DNA of 64,000 nt from Streptomyces actinomycinicus (GTDB lineage Bacteria; Actinomycetota; Actinomycetes; Streptomycetales; Streptomycetaceae), in NCBI RefSeq assembly GCF_016741775.1, contig NZ_JAERRK010000008.1, positions 62,001-126,000 of the forward strand, in the 5' to 3' direction. The notes below the pieces were generated by a model. It did not search any database and was not told where the DNA came from. It was given only the letters and a program-made list of their open reading frames with translations. Each line of letters opens with the position of its first letter. Position 1 is the first letter of the stretch. Of this stretch, positions 39,542 to 48,905 are shown one piece after another. The position numbers and the translations under genes were made by a program.

Positions 39542-41385
39542 CGCACGACCGCCTCCTCGACCAGCAGCTTGGCCGCCGCCGCGATGCCCGCGGCGTCGAT
39601 CCCGGCCGCGTGCAGCTGCTCGTCGGGCGCGGCCGAGCCCGGCATGGTGCGCACCCCGAGCCGGACCAGGCGCGGCACGGGGCGGCCGTCGCCGAAGGCC
39701 TCCGCGACGGCGTCCCCGAGGCCGCCCTCCGGACGGTGGTCCTCGACGGTGAGCAGGCAGCCGGTCTCCTCGGCCGCGCGGCGCAGCGTCTCGGCGTCGA
39801 CGGGCTTGACCGAGTACAGGTCGATCACCCGTACGCCGATGCCGTCCTCGGCGAGCCGGTCGGCGGCGGCCAGCGCCTCGTGCACGGTGACCCCGGCCGC
39901 GACGACGGTCAGCCGGTCGTCCTCGCCGGAGCGCAGCGTCTTGCTGCCGCCCACCGGGAACTCCTCCTCGGGACCGTAGATCACGGGGGTCTTGCCGCGG
40001 GAGGTGCGCAGGTAGCGGATGCCGTCGAGGCCGGCCATGGCCGCGACCAGCCGGGCCGTCTGGTTGGCGTCGCACGGGTAGAGCACCGTCGAGCCGTACA
40101 CGGACCGGAACATCGCCAGGTCCTCCAGGCCCATCTGCGAGGGTCCGTCCTGCCCGATGGCGACACCCGCGTGCGAGCCGACCAGGTTGATCCCGGAGCC
40201 GCTGATGGAGGCCATGCGCACGAAGTCGTGGGCGCGGGTGAGGAACGCGGCGAACGTGGAGGCGTACGGCACCCAGCCGCGCGTGGCCATGCCGACGGCG
40301 GCGGCGACGAGCTGCTGCTCGGCGATGTAGCACTCGAAGAACCGGTCGGGGTGGGCCTTGGCGAACTCCTCGGTGCGGGTGGAGTCGCCGACCTCGCCGT
40401 CCAGGGCGACGACGTCACCGCGAGCGGTGCCGAGCGCGGCGAGGGCCTTGCCGAAAGCGTCCCGGGTGGCGGCCTCGTCGCCCTGGTCGTAGCGCGGGAG
40501 CTGGAGCACCTCGGTGGTGAGCGAGCGCAGCGCGGCGGCGGCCGGGGGCTCGCTGACCCGGACGTGGAGCCGGCGCGGCCCGCCCAGCTCGGCGATCGCC
40601 TCCTCGGCCTCCGGCAGCGGCTTGCCGTGCAGGCCCTCGCGGTCCTGGACGGAGGCCACGCCCTTGCCCTTCAAGGTGCGGGCGAGGATCACGGTGGGCT
40701 GCCCGGTGGTGGACAGCGCCTCGCCGTAGGCCCGGTCGATCGCGTCGACGTCGTGGCCGTCGATCTCGATGGTGTGCCAGTCGAAGGCCTGGAAGCGGCG
40801 GGCGTAGGCGTCCAGGTGGTGGCCGTGCCGGGTGGGTCCGCGCTGGCCGAGCCGGTTGACGTCGGCGATGACGATCAGGTTGTCCAGGTTCTCGTGGCCG
40901 GCGTGCTCGGCGGCCTCCCACACGGAGCCCTCCGCCAGCTCGCTGTCGCCGCACAGCACCCACACCCGGTAGCCGGCGCGGTCCAGCCGTTTCCCGGCGA
41001 GCGCGATGCCGACGCCGACCGGCAGGCCCTGGCCGAGCGAGCCGGTGGCCGTCTCCACCCAGGGCAGCCGCCGGGGCGTCGGGTGGCCCTCGAGCCGGCT
41101 GCCGAGCTTGCGGAACGTGACCAGCTCGCCGTCCTCGATCGCGCCGCACGCCTTGTACGCCGCGTACAGCAGCGGCGAGGCGTGTCCCTTGGACAGCACG
41201 AAGCGGTCGTTCGCGGGGTGTTCGGGCCGCTCGAAGTCGTAGCACAGGTGGTTGGCGAGCAGGACGGCCAGCAGGTCGGCCGCGGACATCGAGGACGTGG
41301 GGTGCCCGGAGCCCGCGGCGGCGGACGCCCGCACGCTGTCCACGCGCAACTGCTGTCCCAGTTCGGCGAGTTCGTCGGTCTTCAT
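39538..41385 (-). CDS. tkt: Transketolase
   Basis: The 615-residue single-chain enzyme has the thiamine-diphosphate region SGHPTSSMSAADLLAVLLANHL and GDSELAEGSVWEAAEHAGHENLDNLIVIADVNRLGQ, and the pyrimidine-binding part GEVGDSTRTEEFAKAHPDRFFECYIAEQQLVAAAVGMATRG. It transfers a ketol group between sugar phosphates in the pentose phosphate pathway. GGAGACCC precedes the ATG at 41385. It is shorter than the main E. coli transketolase (663) and its place in a stress gene region suggests a second, condition-specific copy. It is coupled to the LigD polymerase gene. Confidence 0.92.
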   Translation of the reverse strand: MKTDELAELGQQLRVDSVRASAAAGSGHPTSSMSAADLLAVLLANHLCYDFERPEHPANDRFVLSKGHASPLLYAAYKACGAIEDGELVTFRKLGSRLEGHPTPRRLPWVETATGSLGQGLPVGVGIALAGKRLDRAGYRVWVLCGDSELAEGSVWEAAEHAGHENLDNLIVIADVNRLGQRGPTRHGHHLDAYARRFQAFDWHTIEIDGHDVDAIDRAYGEALSTTGQPTVILARTLKGKGVASVQDREGLHGKPLPEAEEAIAELGGPRRLHVRVSEPPAAAALRSLTTEVLQLPRYDQGDEAATRDAFGKALAALGTARGDVVALDGEVGDSTRTEEFAKAHPDRFFECYIAEQQLVAAAVGMATRGWVPYASTFAAFLTRAHDFVRMASISGSGINLVGSHAGVAIGQDGPSQMGLEDLAMFRSVYGSTVLYPCDANQTARLVAAMAGLDGIRYLRTSRGKTPVIYGPEEEFPVGGSKTLRSGEDDRLTVVAAGVTVHEALAAADRLAEDGIGVRVIDLYSVKPVDAETLRRAAEETGCLLTVEDHRPEGGLGDAVAEAFGDGRPVPRLVRLGVRTMPGSAAPDEQLHAAGIDAAGIAAAAKLLVEEAVVR

Positions 41386-41407
41386 GGGTCTCCTCGGTCT
41401 CCTTGCC

Positions 41408-42883
41408 TCAGTCGGGTGCGTTCGGGCGGTCCGCGGGGTCAGGGGGGTCGGTGCGCTTGACGGGTCCGGGCGCGGGGTGGTCCGGGTGCCCCGGATGCGC
41501 CGGCCTCGTCGGAGGTGTGGGTGCCGTCTCGGGGGCCATCGGTTCGTCTCCCGGCTGCGGGGACGGCCACTGCGGGCCGCCCGGCACCCGGGCCAGTTCC
41601 GGTGAGGCCGTGTCCAGGGGGACGGACCAGGAGCGCACGAGGCCCAACTGGACGCCCTGGCGGGGCAGTACGGCGTCCAGCAGCCAGTCGGCGGCGACCC
41701 GGATGCGGTTGCCGGGCAGCGCGGCCAGGTGGTAGCCGCGGGTGACCGCGCCGGCCGCCGGGCCCGACAGCGGGACGCCGAACGGGTTGGCAGCGGCCCG
41801 GACCCCGCCGAGGTCGACCGCGAAGCCCAGGTCGCGGTGCCGGTAGGGACGCCGGCGCCGGCCGAGGCCGAGCGAGCCGGCCACGTTCTCGCCGGCCACC
41901 TTGCCCTGCCGCCAGGCATGCTGGGCCGTCATCGGTGTGAACGACCCCGGGTGCTGAAGGTCGGGTACGGCCGCGGCGTCCCCGCACGCGAACACGTCGG
42001 ACCTGCTCGGGAGTTGCAGGTACGGGTCGACGATCAGCCGTCCGCGTTCCAGTGGTTGTCCGACGCCCTGCACCAGCGGGTCGGGCCGTACGCCCACGCA
42101 CCACACCAGGGTCCGGGACGCGACGAACTCCCCGTCGGTGAGCACCACTCCCTCCCGGGTGGCCTCCTTCACCGACGTGCCCATCCGCACCTCGACACCG
42201 CGTGACCGCAGCACCCGGTCGGCCGTACGGGAGAGCCGCTCGTCCAGCTCCGGCAGCACCCGCGGTGCCACGTCGAGCAGGATCCAGCGGGGGCGCACCC
42301 CGGCCGGCAGCGGCTGCCGGCGGACCAGCCGGTCGGTGAACATCTTCAGGTGCGCGGCCACCTCGGTACCGGTGTATCCGGCGCCGACCACGACGAAGGT
42401 GCAGCGCGCGGCACAGGCGGCCGGGTCGTCCTCGGCGGCGGCGAGTTCCACCTGCCGGGTCACGTGGTCGCGCAGGTACAGCGCCTCGGGCAGCCCCCGG
42501 AACCCGTGCGCGTGCTCGGCGACGCCGGGGATCGGCAGCAGCTTGTTGACGCTGCCCACGGCCAGCACCAGCCGGTCGTAGGCGAGGCTGCCGGTGCCGC
42601 CTTCGGGGCCGGTGTAGCGGACGGTACGCCCGTCGAGGTCGACGGCGTCCGCCTCGCCGAGCACCAGGCGCACCCCGTGCAGCGTGCCGGGCAGCGACAC
42701 GGTGACCCGGCGGGCCTCGAGGATGCCCGCGGCGACCTGCGGAAGCAGCGGCAGGTACAGGAAGTAGTCGGTCGGGTTCAGCAGGGTGACGTCGGCCCGG
42801 TTCCGGGTCAGCCGGGCCAGGGTTCGGGCCGCCCGGTACCCGGCGAAACCGGCGCCGACGATCAGGACGTGAGGTCGGCTCAC
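41408..42883 (-). CDS. NDH-2-like NAD(P)H/FAD oxidoreductase
   Basis: The 491-residue flavoprotein has an N-terminal FAD motif VLIVGAGFAGYRAA, a second dinucleotide motif VVVGAGYTGTEVAAHLKM, and FACGDAAAVPDLQ near the flavin. This is the layout of type II NADH dehydrogenases. An alternative membrane anchor is suggested by the C-terminal LGLGRRRRPYRHRDLGFAVDLGG and WLLDAVLPRQGVQLGLVRSWSV. The last 45 residues are Pro-rich. The GTG at 42883 follows GGAGG. It may pass electrons to menaquinone without pumping protons. It lies 22 bp upstream of the transketolase gene. Confidence 0.88.
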   Translation of the reverse strand: MSRPHVLIVGAGFAGYRAARTLARLTRNRADVTLLNPTDYFLYLPLLPQVAAGILEARRVTVSLPGTLHGVRLVLGEADAVDLDGRTVRYTGPEGGTGSLAYDRLVLAVGSVNKLLPIPGVAEHAHGFRGLPEALYLRDHVTRQVELAAAEDDPAACAARCTFVVVGAGYTGTEVAAHLKMFTDRLVRRQPLPAGVRPRWILLDVAPRVLPELDERLSRTADRVLRSRGVEVRMGTSVKEATREGVVLTDGEFVASRTLVWCVGVRPDPLVQGVGQPLERGRLIVDPYLQLPSRSDVFACGDAAAVPDLQHPGSFTPMTAQHAWRQGKVAGENVAGSLGLGRRRRPYRHRDLGFAVDLGGVRAAANPFGVPLSGPAAGAVTRGYHLAALPGNRIRVAADWLLDAVLPRQGVQLGLVRSWSVPLDTASPELARVPGGPQWPSPQPGDEPMAPETAPTPPTRPAHPGHPDHPAPGPVKRTDPPDPADRPNAPD

Positions 42884-43222
42884 AGTACGCCTCCGGCGGT
42901 CTGGCTCGTCCGAGGTCTTCCGCGTAACCGGGGCCGGAGCACCCAAACGCCGCGCGGGTCACCCGTACGCCGGTCGCAGCACCCGAACGCCGCCGGGCCG
43001 GGCGCCCGGGCGACGCCGCCGGGCCGCGCGCCCGTGTGGTGCCGCCAGGCCGCACTCCCTCGTGACGCCGCGCGCACTCCCGCTTGGCGCCACCGCGCAC
43101 ACTCCTTCGTGACGCCACCGCGCATACTCCCGCCTACCGGCGTTTCGCCCTGTCGCCCCCGGTTACCCGGGCCGGGACCACACCCACACCACTACCGGCG
43201 TCGTCGCGCGCGGAGGTTTCCC
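42884..43222. other. Divergent intergenic region with short tandem repeats
   Basis: No gene is apparent in these 339 bp. At about 43051-43135 a 22-25-bp unit (C-x-C-A-C-T-C-C followed by GTGACGCCACCGCG) recurs four times, at 43051, 43073, 43098 and 43123. The rest repeats CACCCGAACGCCGCC-like blocks. The promoters of the flavoprotein and of the F420 enzyme must lie here. Confidence 0.7.
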
Positions 43223-44179
43223 ATGCCCGAGTACGGCTATTTCCTGGCGGCCGAGGAGCACGACCCCGCGGCACTCGTCGAACAGGCCCGGATGGCCGAG
43301 CAGGCCGGGTTCCAGGCGCTGTGGATCTCCGACCACTACCACCCGTGGAACGACGCACAGGGGCAGAGCGCGTTCGTGTGGTCGGTGATCGGCGCGCTGT
43401 CGCAGGCCGTGTCGCTGCCCATCGAGACGGCCGTGACCTGCCCGACCGTGCGCATGCACCCGGCGGTCGTGGCGCAGGCCGCGGCGACCAGCGCGGTGAT
43501 GACCGAGGGCCGCTTCCGGCTCGGCGTCGGCACCGGCGAGGCGCTGAACGAGCACATCCTCGGGGACGCCTGGCCGCCGTTGCACGTGCGCCTGGAGATG
43601 CTGGAGGAGTCGATCCAGGTGATGCGCCGGCTGTTCACCGGCGAGGTGGTCAGCCATCGCGGCACGCACTACACCGTGGAGAACGCCCGCCTGTACACCG
43701 TCCCCGACGAGCCCGTCCCGATCGACATCTCCGGTTTCGGCCCGAAGGCGACCTCGCTGGCCGCGCGCGTGGGCGACGGCTACATCACGATGACGCCGGA
43801 GGAGGAGATGGTCACCCGGTTCCGTAAGGGGGGCGGCGGGGCGAAGCTGGTCAGCGGCGGGACGAAGGTCTGTTACGGGGCGGACCGCGATGACTGTGTC
43901 CGTACCGTGCACAAGCTCTGGTACAACGCGCTGCTGCCCGGCGAGATGGGGCAGGTCCTGCCCTCGCCGCGGCACTTCGAGCAGTTGCATCCGCTGGTCA
44001 CCGAGGACATGGTCCGGGACAAGGTGGTGTGCGGCGACGACGTCGATCAGCATGTCGGCACGTTGCGGGCGTTCGCGGAGGCCGGGTTCGACCGGGTGTA
44101 CGTGAACCAGATCGGGCTGGATCAGCAGGGGTTCTTCGACTTCTACCGGACGAAGGTGCTGCCCCGGCTCAACGGGTGA
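43223..44179 (+). CDS. F420-dependent oxidoreductase (LLM class, TIGR03557-like)
   Basis: The 318-residue protein has the luciferase-like TIM barrel with MPEYGYFLAAEEHDPAALVEQARMAEQAGFQALWISDHYHPWNDAQGQSAFVWSVIGALSQ and RFRLGVGTGEALNEHILGD. The pair HPWN and TCPTVRMHPAVVAQAAAT match the F420 site of glucose-6-phosphate dehydrogenase-like relatives. It should use cofactor F420, common in streptomycetes, to oxidise or reduce an unknown substrate. GGAGG precedes the ATG. A perfect 19-bp hairpin follows downstream. Confidence 0.9.
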   Translation: MPEYGYFLAAEEHDPAALVEQARMAEQAGFQALWISDHYHPWNDAQGQSAFVWSVIGALSQAVSLPIETAVTCPTVRMHPAVVAQAAATSAVMTEGRFRLGVGTGEALNEHILGDAWPPLHVRLEMLEESIQVMRRLFTGEVVSHRGTHYTVENARLYTVPDEPVPIDISGFGPKATSLAARVGDGYITMTPEEEMVTRFRKGGGGAKLVSGGTKVCYGADRDDCVRTVHKLWYNALLPGEMGQVLPSPRHFEQLHPLVTEDMVRDKVVCGDDVDQHVGTLRAFAEAGFDRVYVNQIGLDQQGFFDFYRTKVLPRLNG

Positions 44180-44333
44180 GCGTCCGTGTGGGGGTGAGCT
44201 TCGCCGGGTGAGCATCGGGGTGCTTGCGGTGGGTTCGAGGGCGCGGGTCGTGCGTGGCTCGACGCGCGGTTCCGTGCGCCCCCGGGTTGGCCGTGTGGGC
44301 CGCGTCGTGAGGGCGGCGTTGGCAGTCGACGGT

Positions 44334-44376
44334 GGGCGCGGGGAACTGCGCGCTTGCCGCGCAGTTCCCCGCGCCC
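44334..44376. terminator. 19-bp-stem hairpin, Streptomyces GGGGAACTGCGCG-type element
   Basis: GGGCGCGGGGAACTGCGCG (44334-44352) and its exact reverse complement (44358-44376) enclose the loop CTTGC. It lies between convergent genes, 155 bp after the F420 enzyme stop and 45 bp from the holin-like gene end. Elements with this stem sequence recur between genes across Streptomyces genomes and act as terminators. Confidence 0.85.
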
Positions 44377-44421
44377 CTGGGGCCGCTTCGGTGGGTGCGG
44401 TATCAGGCCGTGGCCGATGGG

Positions 44422-44853
44422 TCAGGCCCTGTGGTGGGGGGAGTCCGGGTCGGTCGGGGGGTAGGGGGGAATCGGGGGGTAGGGCAGGCCCGTGCCGCTG
44501 GGCGGGGCGCCCGGGGCGGTGCCGCCGATGACGCGGTGCGGGGCGTGCGGCCGGTGGGCGTGCGCGGGGTGGGCGGCGCCGCGCAGCAGGTAGGCCACGG
44601 CTGCCATGACGGCGGCGGTGATCAGCGCGGCTGCCCAGCCGGGCAGGCCGATCGCCAGAGCGAGGCCCACGGCGAGGGCGACCGCACCGCCCGCGTAGAG
44701 GGCGGCGGCGCCCGATGCGGCATAGAGCATGGCGGTGCGGCGCTGCTTGCGGGACTGCTCGCGCAGTTCGTCGCGTACCGTCTCGCGTGCCACCTGAGCC
44801 AGCTCTTCGACGAGTTGCTTGTCCAGATGTTCCAGGTGATCCAAACGGTCCAT
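44422..44853 (-). CDS. Holin-like small membrane protein
   Basis: The 143-residue protein starts with an amphipathic, charged helix (MDRLDHLEHLDKQLVEELAQVARETVRDELREQSRKQ). Two transmembrane helices follow (TAMLYAASGAAALYAGGAVALAVGLALAIGLPGWAAALITAAVMAAVAYLL), then a Pro/His-rich tail (PAHAHRPHAPH and repeated P-P-Y-P-P). This is the layout of actinobacterial phage-holin-family proteins of unknown cellular role. The ATG at 44853 begins the homology; the open frame upstream is not supported. Confidence 0.8.
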   Translation of the reverse strand: MDRLDHLEHLDKQLVEELAQVARETVRDELREQSRKQRRTAMLYAASGAAALYAGGAVALAVGLALAIGLPGWAAALITAAVMAAVAYLLRGAAHPAHAHRPHAPHRVIGGTAPGAPPSGTGLPYPPIPPYPPTDPDSPHHRA

Positions 44854-44933
44854 GTCCTGCGGGTACCCGCCGGACACAGCGAGTAACGCGGGGGCCCTGC
44901 GCGTCACCCGCGGCCCCAACTAGGCTCGGACGC

Positions 44934-45281
44934 ATGGAGATTCTGGGCGCCTCGCTGCGCATCTGCGTCGACGACCTCGAAGCCGCGATCCCCTTCTACG
45001 AGCGTCTGGCGGGCGGCAGAGCGCACCGTTTCCGGCGAGGCGGTGTCCAGGTCGCCGCGGTCGGCTCCTTCCTGCTGATGAGCGGCCCGGAGCAGGAGCT
45101 GGAGATCCTGCGGAAGGTCGCGGCGACGATCGCCGTCGAGAACGTGGACGAGGCGCACCGGCTGCTCACCGAGCTGGGCGCCCAGGTCGTGGCGGGGCCC
45201 GTGCCGACACCGGTGGGCCGCAATCTGCTGGCGGTGCACCCGGACGGATCGGTCTTCGAGTACGCGGACCAGAGCGGCTGA
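44934..45281 (+). CDS. VOC-fold (glyoxalase-like) protein
   Basis: The 115-residue protein is a single vicinal-oxygen-chelate unit: ILGASLRICVDDLEAAIPFYERLAGGRAHRF, then a beta-alpha-beta repeat, ending NLLAVHPDGSVFEYADQSG. Metal ligands of active members (His and Glu) are only partly visible, with the Glu in VFEYAD. It may bind a ligand instead of catalysing. The start is in the short gap divergent from the holin-like gene. Confidence 0.85.
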   Translation: MEILGASLRICVDDLEAAIPFYERLAGGRAHRFRRGGVQVAAVGSFLLMSGPEQELEILRKVAATIAVENVDEAHRLLTELGAQVVAGPVPTPVGRNLLAVHPDGSVFEYADQSG

Positions 45282-45286
45282 TCCGC

Positions 45287-47239
45287 TCACCCGGGGTCCG
45301 GGCGCATCCGGAAGTCGTAGCGGGCGGGCAGCGGCTCGTCGGTGAGGCGCTCCCACAGCCGGCCGATGTCCTCGGCTCCCTCCCGCAGGTCGGCGACCTC
45401 GAAACCGGCGTCGAAGACGGCCCGGGCGTCGGCGGGCCGGCCCTCGGCGAGCAGCAGCCGGGCCAGGAGCAGCCGGAACCGGCCGCGCCGGCGGACGGTC
45501 CCCGGCAGCCGCTCCCACACGGCCCGGGCATCGGCGGTCCGCCGGGCGCGGAGCAGCGCTTCGAGCGCCTCCCGGCCGAGCGCCGCCAGGGCGGCCGTCC
45601 AGGTCCCGCCGTCGTCGTGGCCCTGCCGGCACAGGTCGCGGAAGGCGTCGGCGTACCGCTCGGCGGCCCGCTCGTGGTGGCCGGACTCCTGGTCGGCGAC
45701 GGCCAGGCAGCGCAGCAGCGGCCACGGTTCGGACGCCCGGTGCAGCGCACGTTCCCAGCTGCGGACGGCCTGGGCGCGGTCGCCGGCGTGCCACTGGGCG
45801 ACGCCGAGGTGGTACTCGGTGTGCGGGGTGGCGGGGGCGGTCTCCAGCATGTCCCGCCAGGGCCGGGCGACCAGTGTCGGACCGGGCGGCCGGTCCGGGT
45901 GCGGCCGGGGCAGGGATCCGGTGCGCAGCAGCTCCCGCCAGGGTGCCTGCGCGTCCCCGAGGGTGGACTCGGGGAACGGTGTCCCGGGCAGCTTCAGGCC
46001 GGCCCTGAGCACCTCGAGCGCGCCCCAGCCCGAGCCCACGGCCAGGACCGCGGCGGGTTCGGTGTCGGCGTACGGCTGCCAGGCGGCGTACGCCTCCTCG
46101 ACCCGGCCGGGTGGCAGCACGGCCGCCAGCCGCTGCTCCGCTCGTCCGACGGCGTCCGGCCACTCCCCCGAGGGCGGTGTGTCGAGCGGCCCGTACGCCT
46201 CCAGCCAGGACACCTCGCTCTCCGGTTCCAGCCGGACGTGTTCCAGCTGGGTCCGGGCGAGCCCGGCCTGGATCTCGCAGTAGCCGCCGGTGCCGGGTTC
46301 GGTCAGCCACTCCTGCCAGCGCCGTCCGCCGGGCCGGCTGCCCCACACGAACAGTTTGCGGCCGCGCAGCACCTCGGTGGAGGTCTGCACCAGCCCGTGC
46401 CCGTCCGTGTCCAGCGCGGCGATCCAGCGGCGGCGGCCGTCGGGGATCTCGTAGAAGTAGTCGGCTGCGTACGGGCTGTTCAGCGGGTGGGTGCGGTCGA
46501 TGCCGTCGGACGAGGGGACGGGCACCCGGTGCAGCCGCCGCTCGTACCCGAACTGCCAGGCCTCCTCGGCGGGGACCAGGATGCGGCGGTCCTCGGGCAC
46601 GGCGGTGTTGGACCACCAGTAGGCGGGCACCGGGCGCTCGTGCGGGTTGCGGACGCGGACGCCGGCGTAGAGGAAGTCGGAGCCGTCCGGGAGCCACAGG
46701 TCGACCTGGAACGGCAGGTCGCGCAGCCGCTCCCACTCCCACAGGCGGAGCATCTCGGTGCCGTCCGGCGCGGTGACGCGGGCCGCGTGCAGGGGCGCGC
46801 AGGAGAGGGTGGTGTGGCCGGTGGCGCCGATGTTCCATTCGATGCCACCGGAGTACCAGGCGCCGTTGAGGGCGAAGGCGGCGGGCTGGAACACCGGGTT
46901 GCGGTAGAGGAGTTCGCGTCCGGTGGGCAGGTGGACCAGGGAGGCGATCCGGCCGCCGAGTCCGGGCAGGACCGTGGCGCGCAGCCGGTCGTTCTCGAGC
47001 ACGAGGGCGTCGACCGGGCGGGGCTCGCGGGTGCGGCCGTAGCCGTCACGGACAGCGGCCGGCAGCAGGCTGCGCAGCGGGTCCGCCCCGAGCTGGCGGG
47101 CCATGTCCCGGGGCAGGTCCGGGAGATGGTGGCCGTTGATGCGGTGGACCTCGTCCGGGGGACGCAGCGGGGGCAAGGGGTTGTCCGGTCCCAGCTCCGC
47201 GGCGGGCAGCGTCAGTACCTCATGTCGGATCCTCGTCAC
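45287..47239 (-). CDS. DUF5107 protein with C-terminal TPR repeats
   Basis: The 650-residue protein has a DUF5107/galactose-mutarotase-like beta domain (about 10-330). Recognisable parts are PVDALVLENDRLRATVLPGLGGRIASLVHLPTGRELLYRNPVFQPAAFALNGAWYSGGIEWN, and SPYAADYFYEIPDGRRRWIAALD with LEAYGPLDTP. A TPR-like helical repeat array fills the second half (about 340-640: YHLGVAQWHAGDRAQAVRSWERALHRAS and similar units). Members occur with carbohydrate metabolism genes. The GTG at 47239 is chosen at the start of homology. The ligand and partners are unknown. Confidence 0.82.
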   Translation of the reverse strand: MTRIRHEVLTLPAAELGPDNPLPPLRPPDEVHRINGHHLPDLPRDMARQLGADPLRSLLPAAVRDGYGRTREPRPVDALVLENDRLRATVLPGLGGRIASLVHLPTGRELLYRNPVFQPAAFALNGAWYSGGIEWNIGATGHTTLSCAPLHAARVTAPDGTEMLRLWEWERLRDLPFQVDLWLPDGSDFLYAGVRVRNPHERPVPAYWWSNTAVPEDRRILVPAEEAWQFGYERRLHRVPVPSSDGIDRTHPLNSPYAADYFYEIPDGRRRWIAALDTDGHGLVQTSTEVLRGRKLFVWGSRPGGRRWQEWLTEPGTGGYCEIQAGLARTQLEHVRLEPESEVSWLEAYGPLDTPPSGEWPDAVGRAEQRLAAVLPPGRVEEAYAAWQPYADTEPAAVLAVGSGWGALEVLRAGLKLPGTPFPESTLGDAQAPWRELLRTGSLPRPHPDRPPGPTLVARPWRDMLETAPATPHTEYHLGVAQWHAGDRAQAVRSWERALHRASEPWPLLRCLAVADQESGHHERAAERYADAFRDLCRQGHDDGGTWTAALAALGREALEALLRARRTADARAVWERLPGTVRRRGRFRLLLARLLLAEGRPADARAVFDAGFEVADLREGAEDIGRLWERLTDEPLPARYDFRMRPDPG

Positions 47240-47367
47240 GCTGCCCAGGGAACCCGGCTCGGGGCGAGCCGGCCAGGGGAGCGGTCGGTCAGGATTGCGC
47301 AAAGGCGTGGACGGGGACGTCCGTCGCGCCGACGGAGCCGACGCCGCCCGTACCACGGCCTCTCCGA

Positions 47368-47910
47368 CTACGGCGTCTCCGCGGTGAGCGCCCAGCGTTC
47401 GTGGTCGCGCCAGGCTCCGTCGACGTACAGCATGGCCGGGGAGAAGCCCTCCCGGCGGAAGCCGGCCCCGCGGGCGAGGGCGATGGACGCGGTGTTCCCG
47501 GGCTGTGCGTTGATCTCCAGCCGGTGCAGGCCCAGCGGTCCGAAGGCGTACCCGATCACGAGGTCCAGCCCCTCACGCATCAGTCCCCGCCCGGCGGCGT
47601 GCGCGAAGACGCCGTAGCCGAGCGCGCCGGACTGGAAGCCGCCCCGGACGATGTTGTTGATGTTGATGAAGCCGGCGATGGCCCCGCTGTCCTTCTCGCA
47701 CACCAGGAATCCGGCCCGGTCCTCGGCCTCGATCAGCCGGCCCGCGTACTCGGCGTACGCCTCGTCGCCGTCCGGTGGGAACAGCCAGGGCCGGTGCAGG
47801 TCCTTGCTCTCGCGGGCGCGTGCGGTGAACTCGGGACCGTCGGCGAGGGTGAACGGCCGGATGGCGACGCGCGGGCCTTCGGCGAGGTAACGGGACGCTG
47901 TGTGCGGCAT
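47368..47910 (-). CDS. GNAT acetyltransferase, RimJ/RimL type
   Basis: The 180-residue protein has an N-terminal RIRPFTLAD-like strand (RVAIRPFTLADGPEFTARARES), the acetyl-CoA loop region with FAHAAGRGLMREGLDLVIGYAFGPLGLHRLEINAQPGNTASIALARGAGFRREG, and a closing strand (MLYVDGAWRDHERWAL). The P-loop Q/R-x-x-G-x-G/A is partly changed to AHAAGRG. It probably acetylates an amine of a protein, ribosomal protein or small molecule. It stands alone between the DUF5107 and peptidase genes. Confidence 0.9.
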   Translation of the reverse strand: MPHTASRYLAEGPRVAIRPFTLADGPEFTARARESKDLHRPWLFPPDGDEAYAEYAGRLIEAEDRAGFLVCEKDSGAIAGFININNIVRGGFQSGALGYGVFAHAAGRGLMREGLDLVIGYAFGPLGLHRLEINAQPGNTASIALARGAGFRREGFSPAMLYVDGAWRDHERWALTAETP

Positions 47911-47981
47911 CCGGCCAGCCTACGGTGCCCGGCCGGCGGTGTCGCACGCGGTGCGCGGTGCGCGGGCGCCGTGTTCCCGCG

Positions 47982-48905
47982 TCAGCGCAGCGCGGGTTCG
48001 TCCAGCGTCAGCGTGCCCGTCTCCGCGTCGAGTTCCGCCGCGACGCCGAACGGAATGGTCAGTGCCCCGGCGCAGTGACCGAATCCGACGTTCTCCGCCA
48101 CCGGCACGCCGAGCGCGCCGAGCCGGTCGGCGAGCACGGGCCGCAGTTCGGCGTAGTCCGAGCAGCCCTCCCAGGAGCCGAGCAGCACCCCGCGCACCCC
48201 GTCCAGCCAGCCGGAGCGAAGGAGTTGGGTGAGATACCGGTCCAGGCGGTACGTCTCCTCGCCCACGTCCTCCAGGCAGAGCAGCCCGCCGTCCGCCGAG
48301 GGCCGGGCGCCTCGGGTGCCGCACTCCGCGGCGAGCAGGCACAGGCAGCCGCCGAGGGTGACGCCCCGGGCCCGGCCGGGCACGAGCGCGCCGCCGCCGG
48401 AGGCGATGGTGCGGACGGTCTCGGGCGCGAAGAGGGTGGCCCGCAGGTGCTCCTGGGCCCGGGTGTTCTTGACGAAGTCGATGCCGGCCGCCATCGGCCC
48501 GTGCAGCGTGGCGAGCCCCAGGCGGGTGGCGAAGGCCTCGTGCAGCACGGTGAGGTCGCTGAACCCGACGAAGACCTTCGGTCCGGCCGTCCGCAGCGCG
48601 TCCCAGTCGAGCAGGTCGATCATGCGCTGCACGCCGTACCCGCCGCGCGCGCACAGCACCGCGTCCACCGACGGGTCGCACCAGGCGTTCTGGAAGTCGG
48701 CGGCGCGGTCGGCGTCCGTGCCGGCCAGGTAGCCGAACTCCGCGTGGCGGTCGAGGACATGGGGTCCCGCCACCGGGTCGAGGTCCCAGCCGCGCAGCAT
48801 GTCGAGCCCCGCCTGCAGGCGCTCCTCGGGCACCGGCCCGCTGGTGGCGACGACGGCCACCCGGGCGCCGGGGGCCAGCCGGTGCGGCCGTACGAGTTCC
48901 TTCAC
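47982..48905 (-). CDS. LD-carboxypeptidase (peptidase family S66)
   Basis: The 307-residue protein has the S66 fold: VAVVATSGPVPEERL, the nucleophile Ser in KVFVGFSDLTVLHEAF, Glu in LLCLEDVGEETYRLDR and His in ENVGFGHCAGALTIPFG. LD-carboxypeptidases release the terminal D-Ala from tetrapeptides of the cell wall. It is the last gene of a coupled four-peptidase operon, with a GTGA overlap to the S9 gene. In Bacillus the dpp/ykf operon pairs a similar enzyme with a D-aminopeptidase, so a wall-peptide recycling role is plausible. Confidence 0.92.
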   Translation of the reverse strand: MKELVRPHRLAPGARVAVVATSGPVPEERLQAGLDMLRGWDLDPVAGPHVLDRHAEFGYLAGTDADRAADFQNAWCDPSVDAVLCARGGYGVQRMIDLLDWDALRTAGPKVFVGFSDLTVLHEAFATRLGLATLHGPMAAGIDFVKNTRAQEHLRATLFAPETVRTIASGGGALVPGRARGVTLGGCLCLLAAECGTRGARPSADGGLLCLEDVGEETYRLDRYLTQLLRSGWLDGVRGVLLGSWEGCSDYAELRPVLADRLGALGVPVAENVGFGHCAGALTIPFGVAAELDAETGTLTLDEPALR

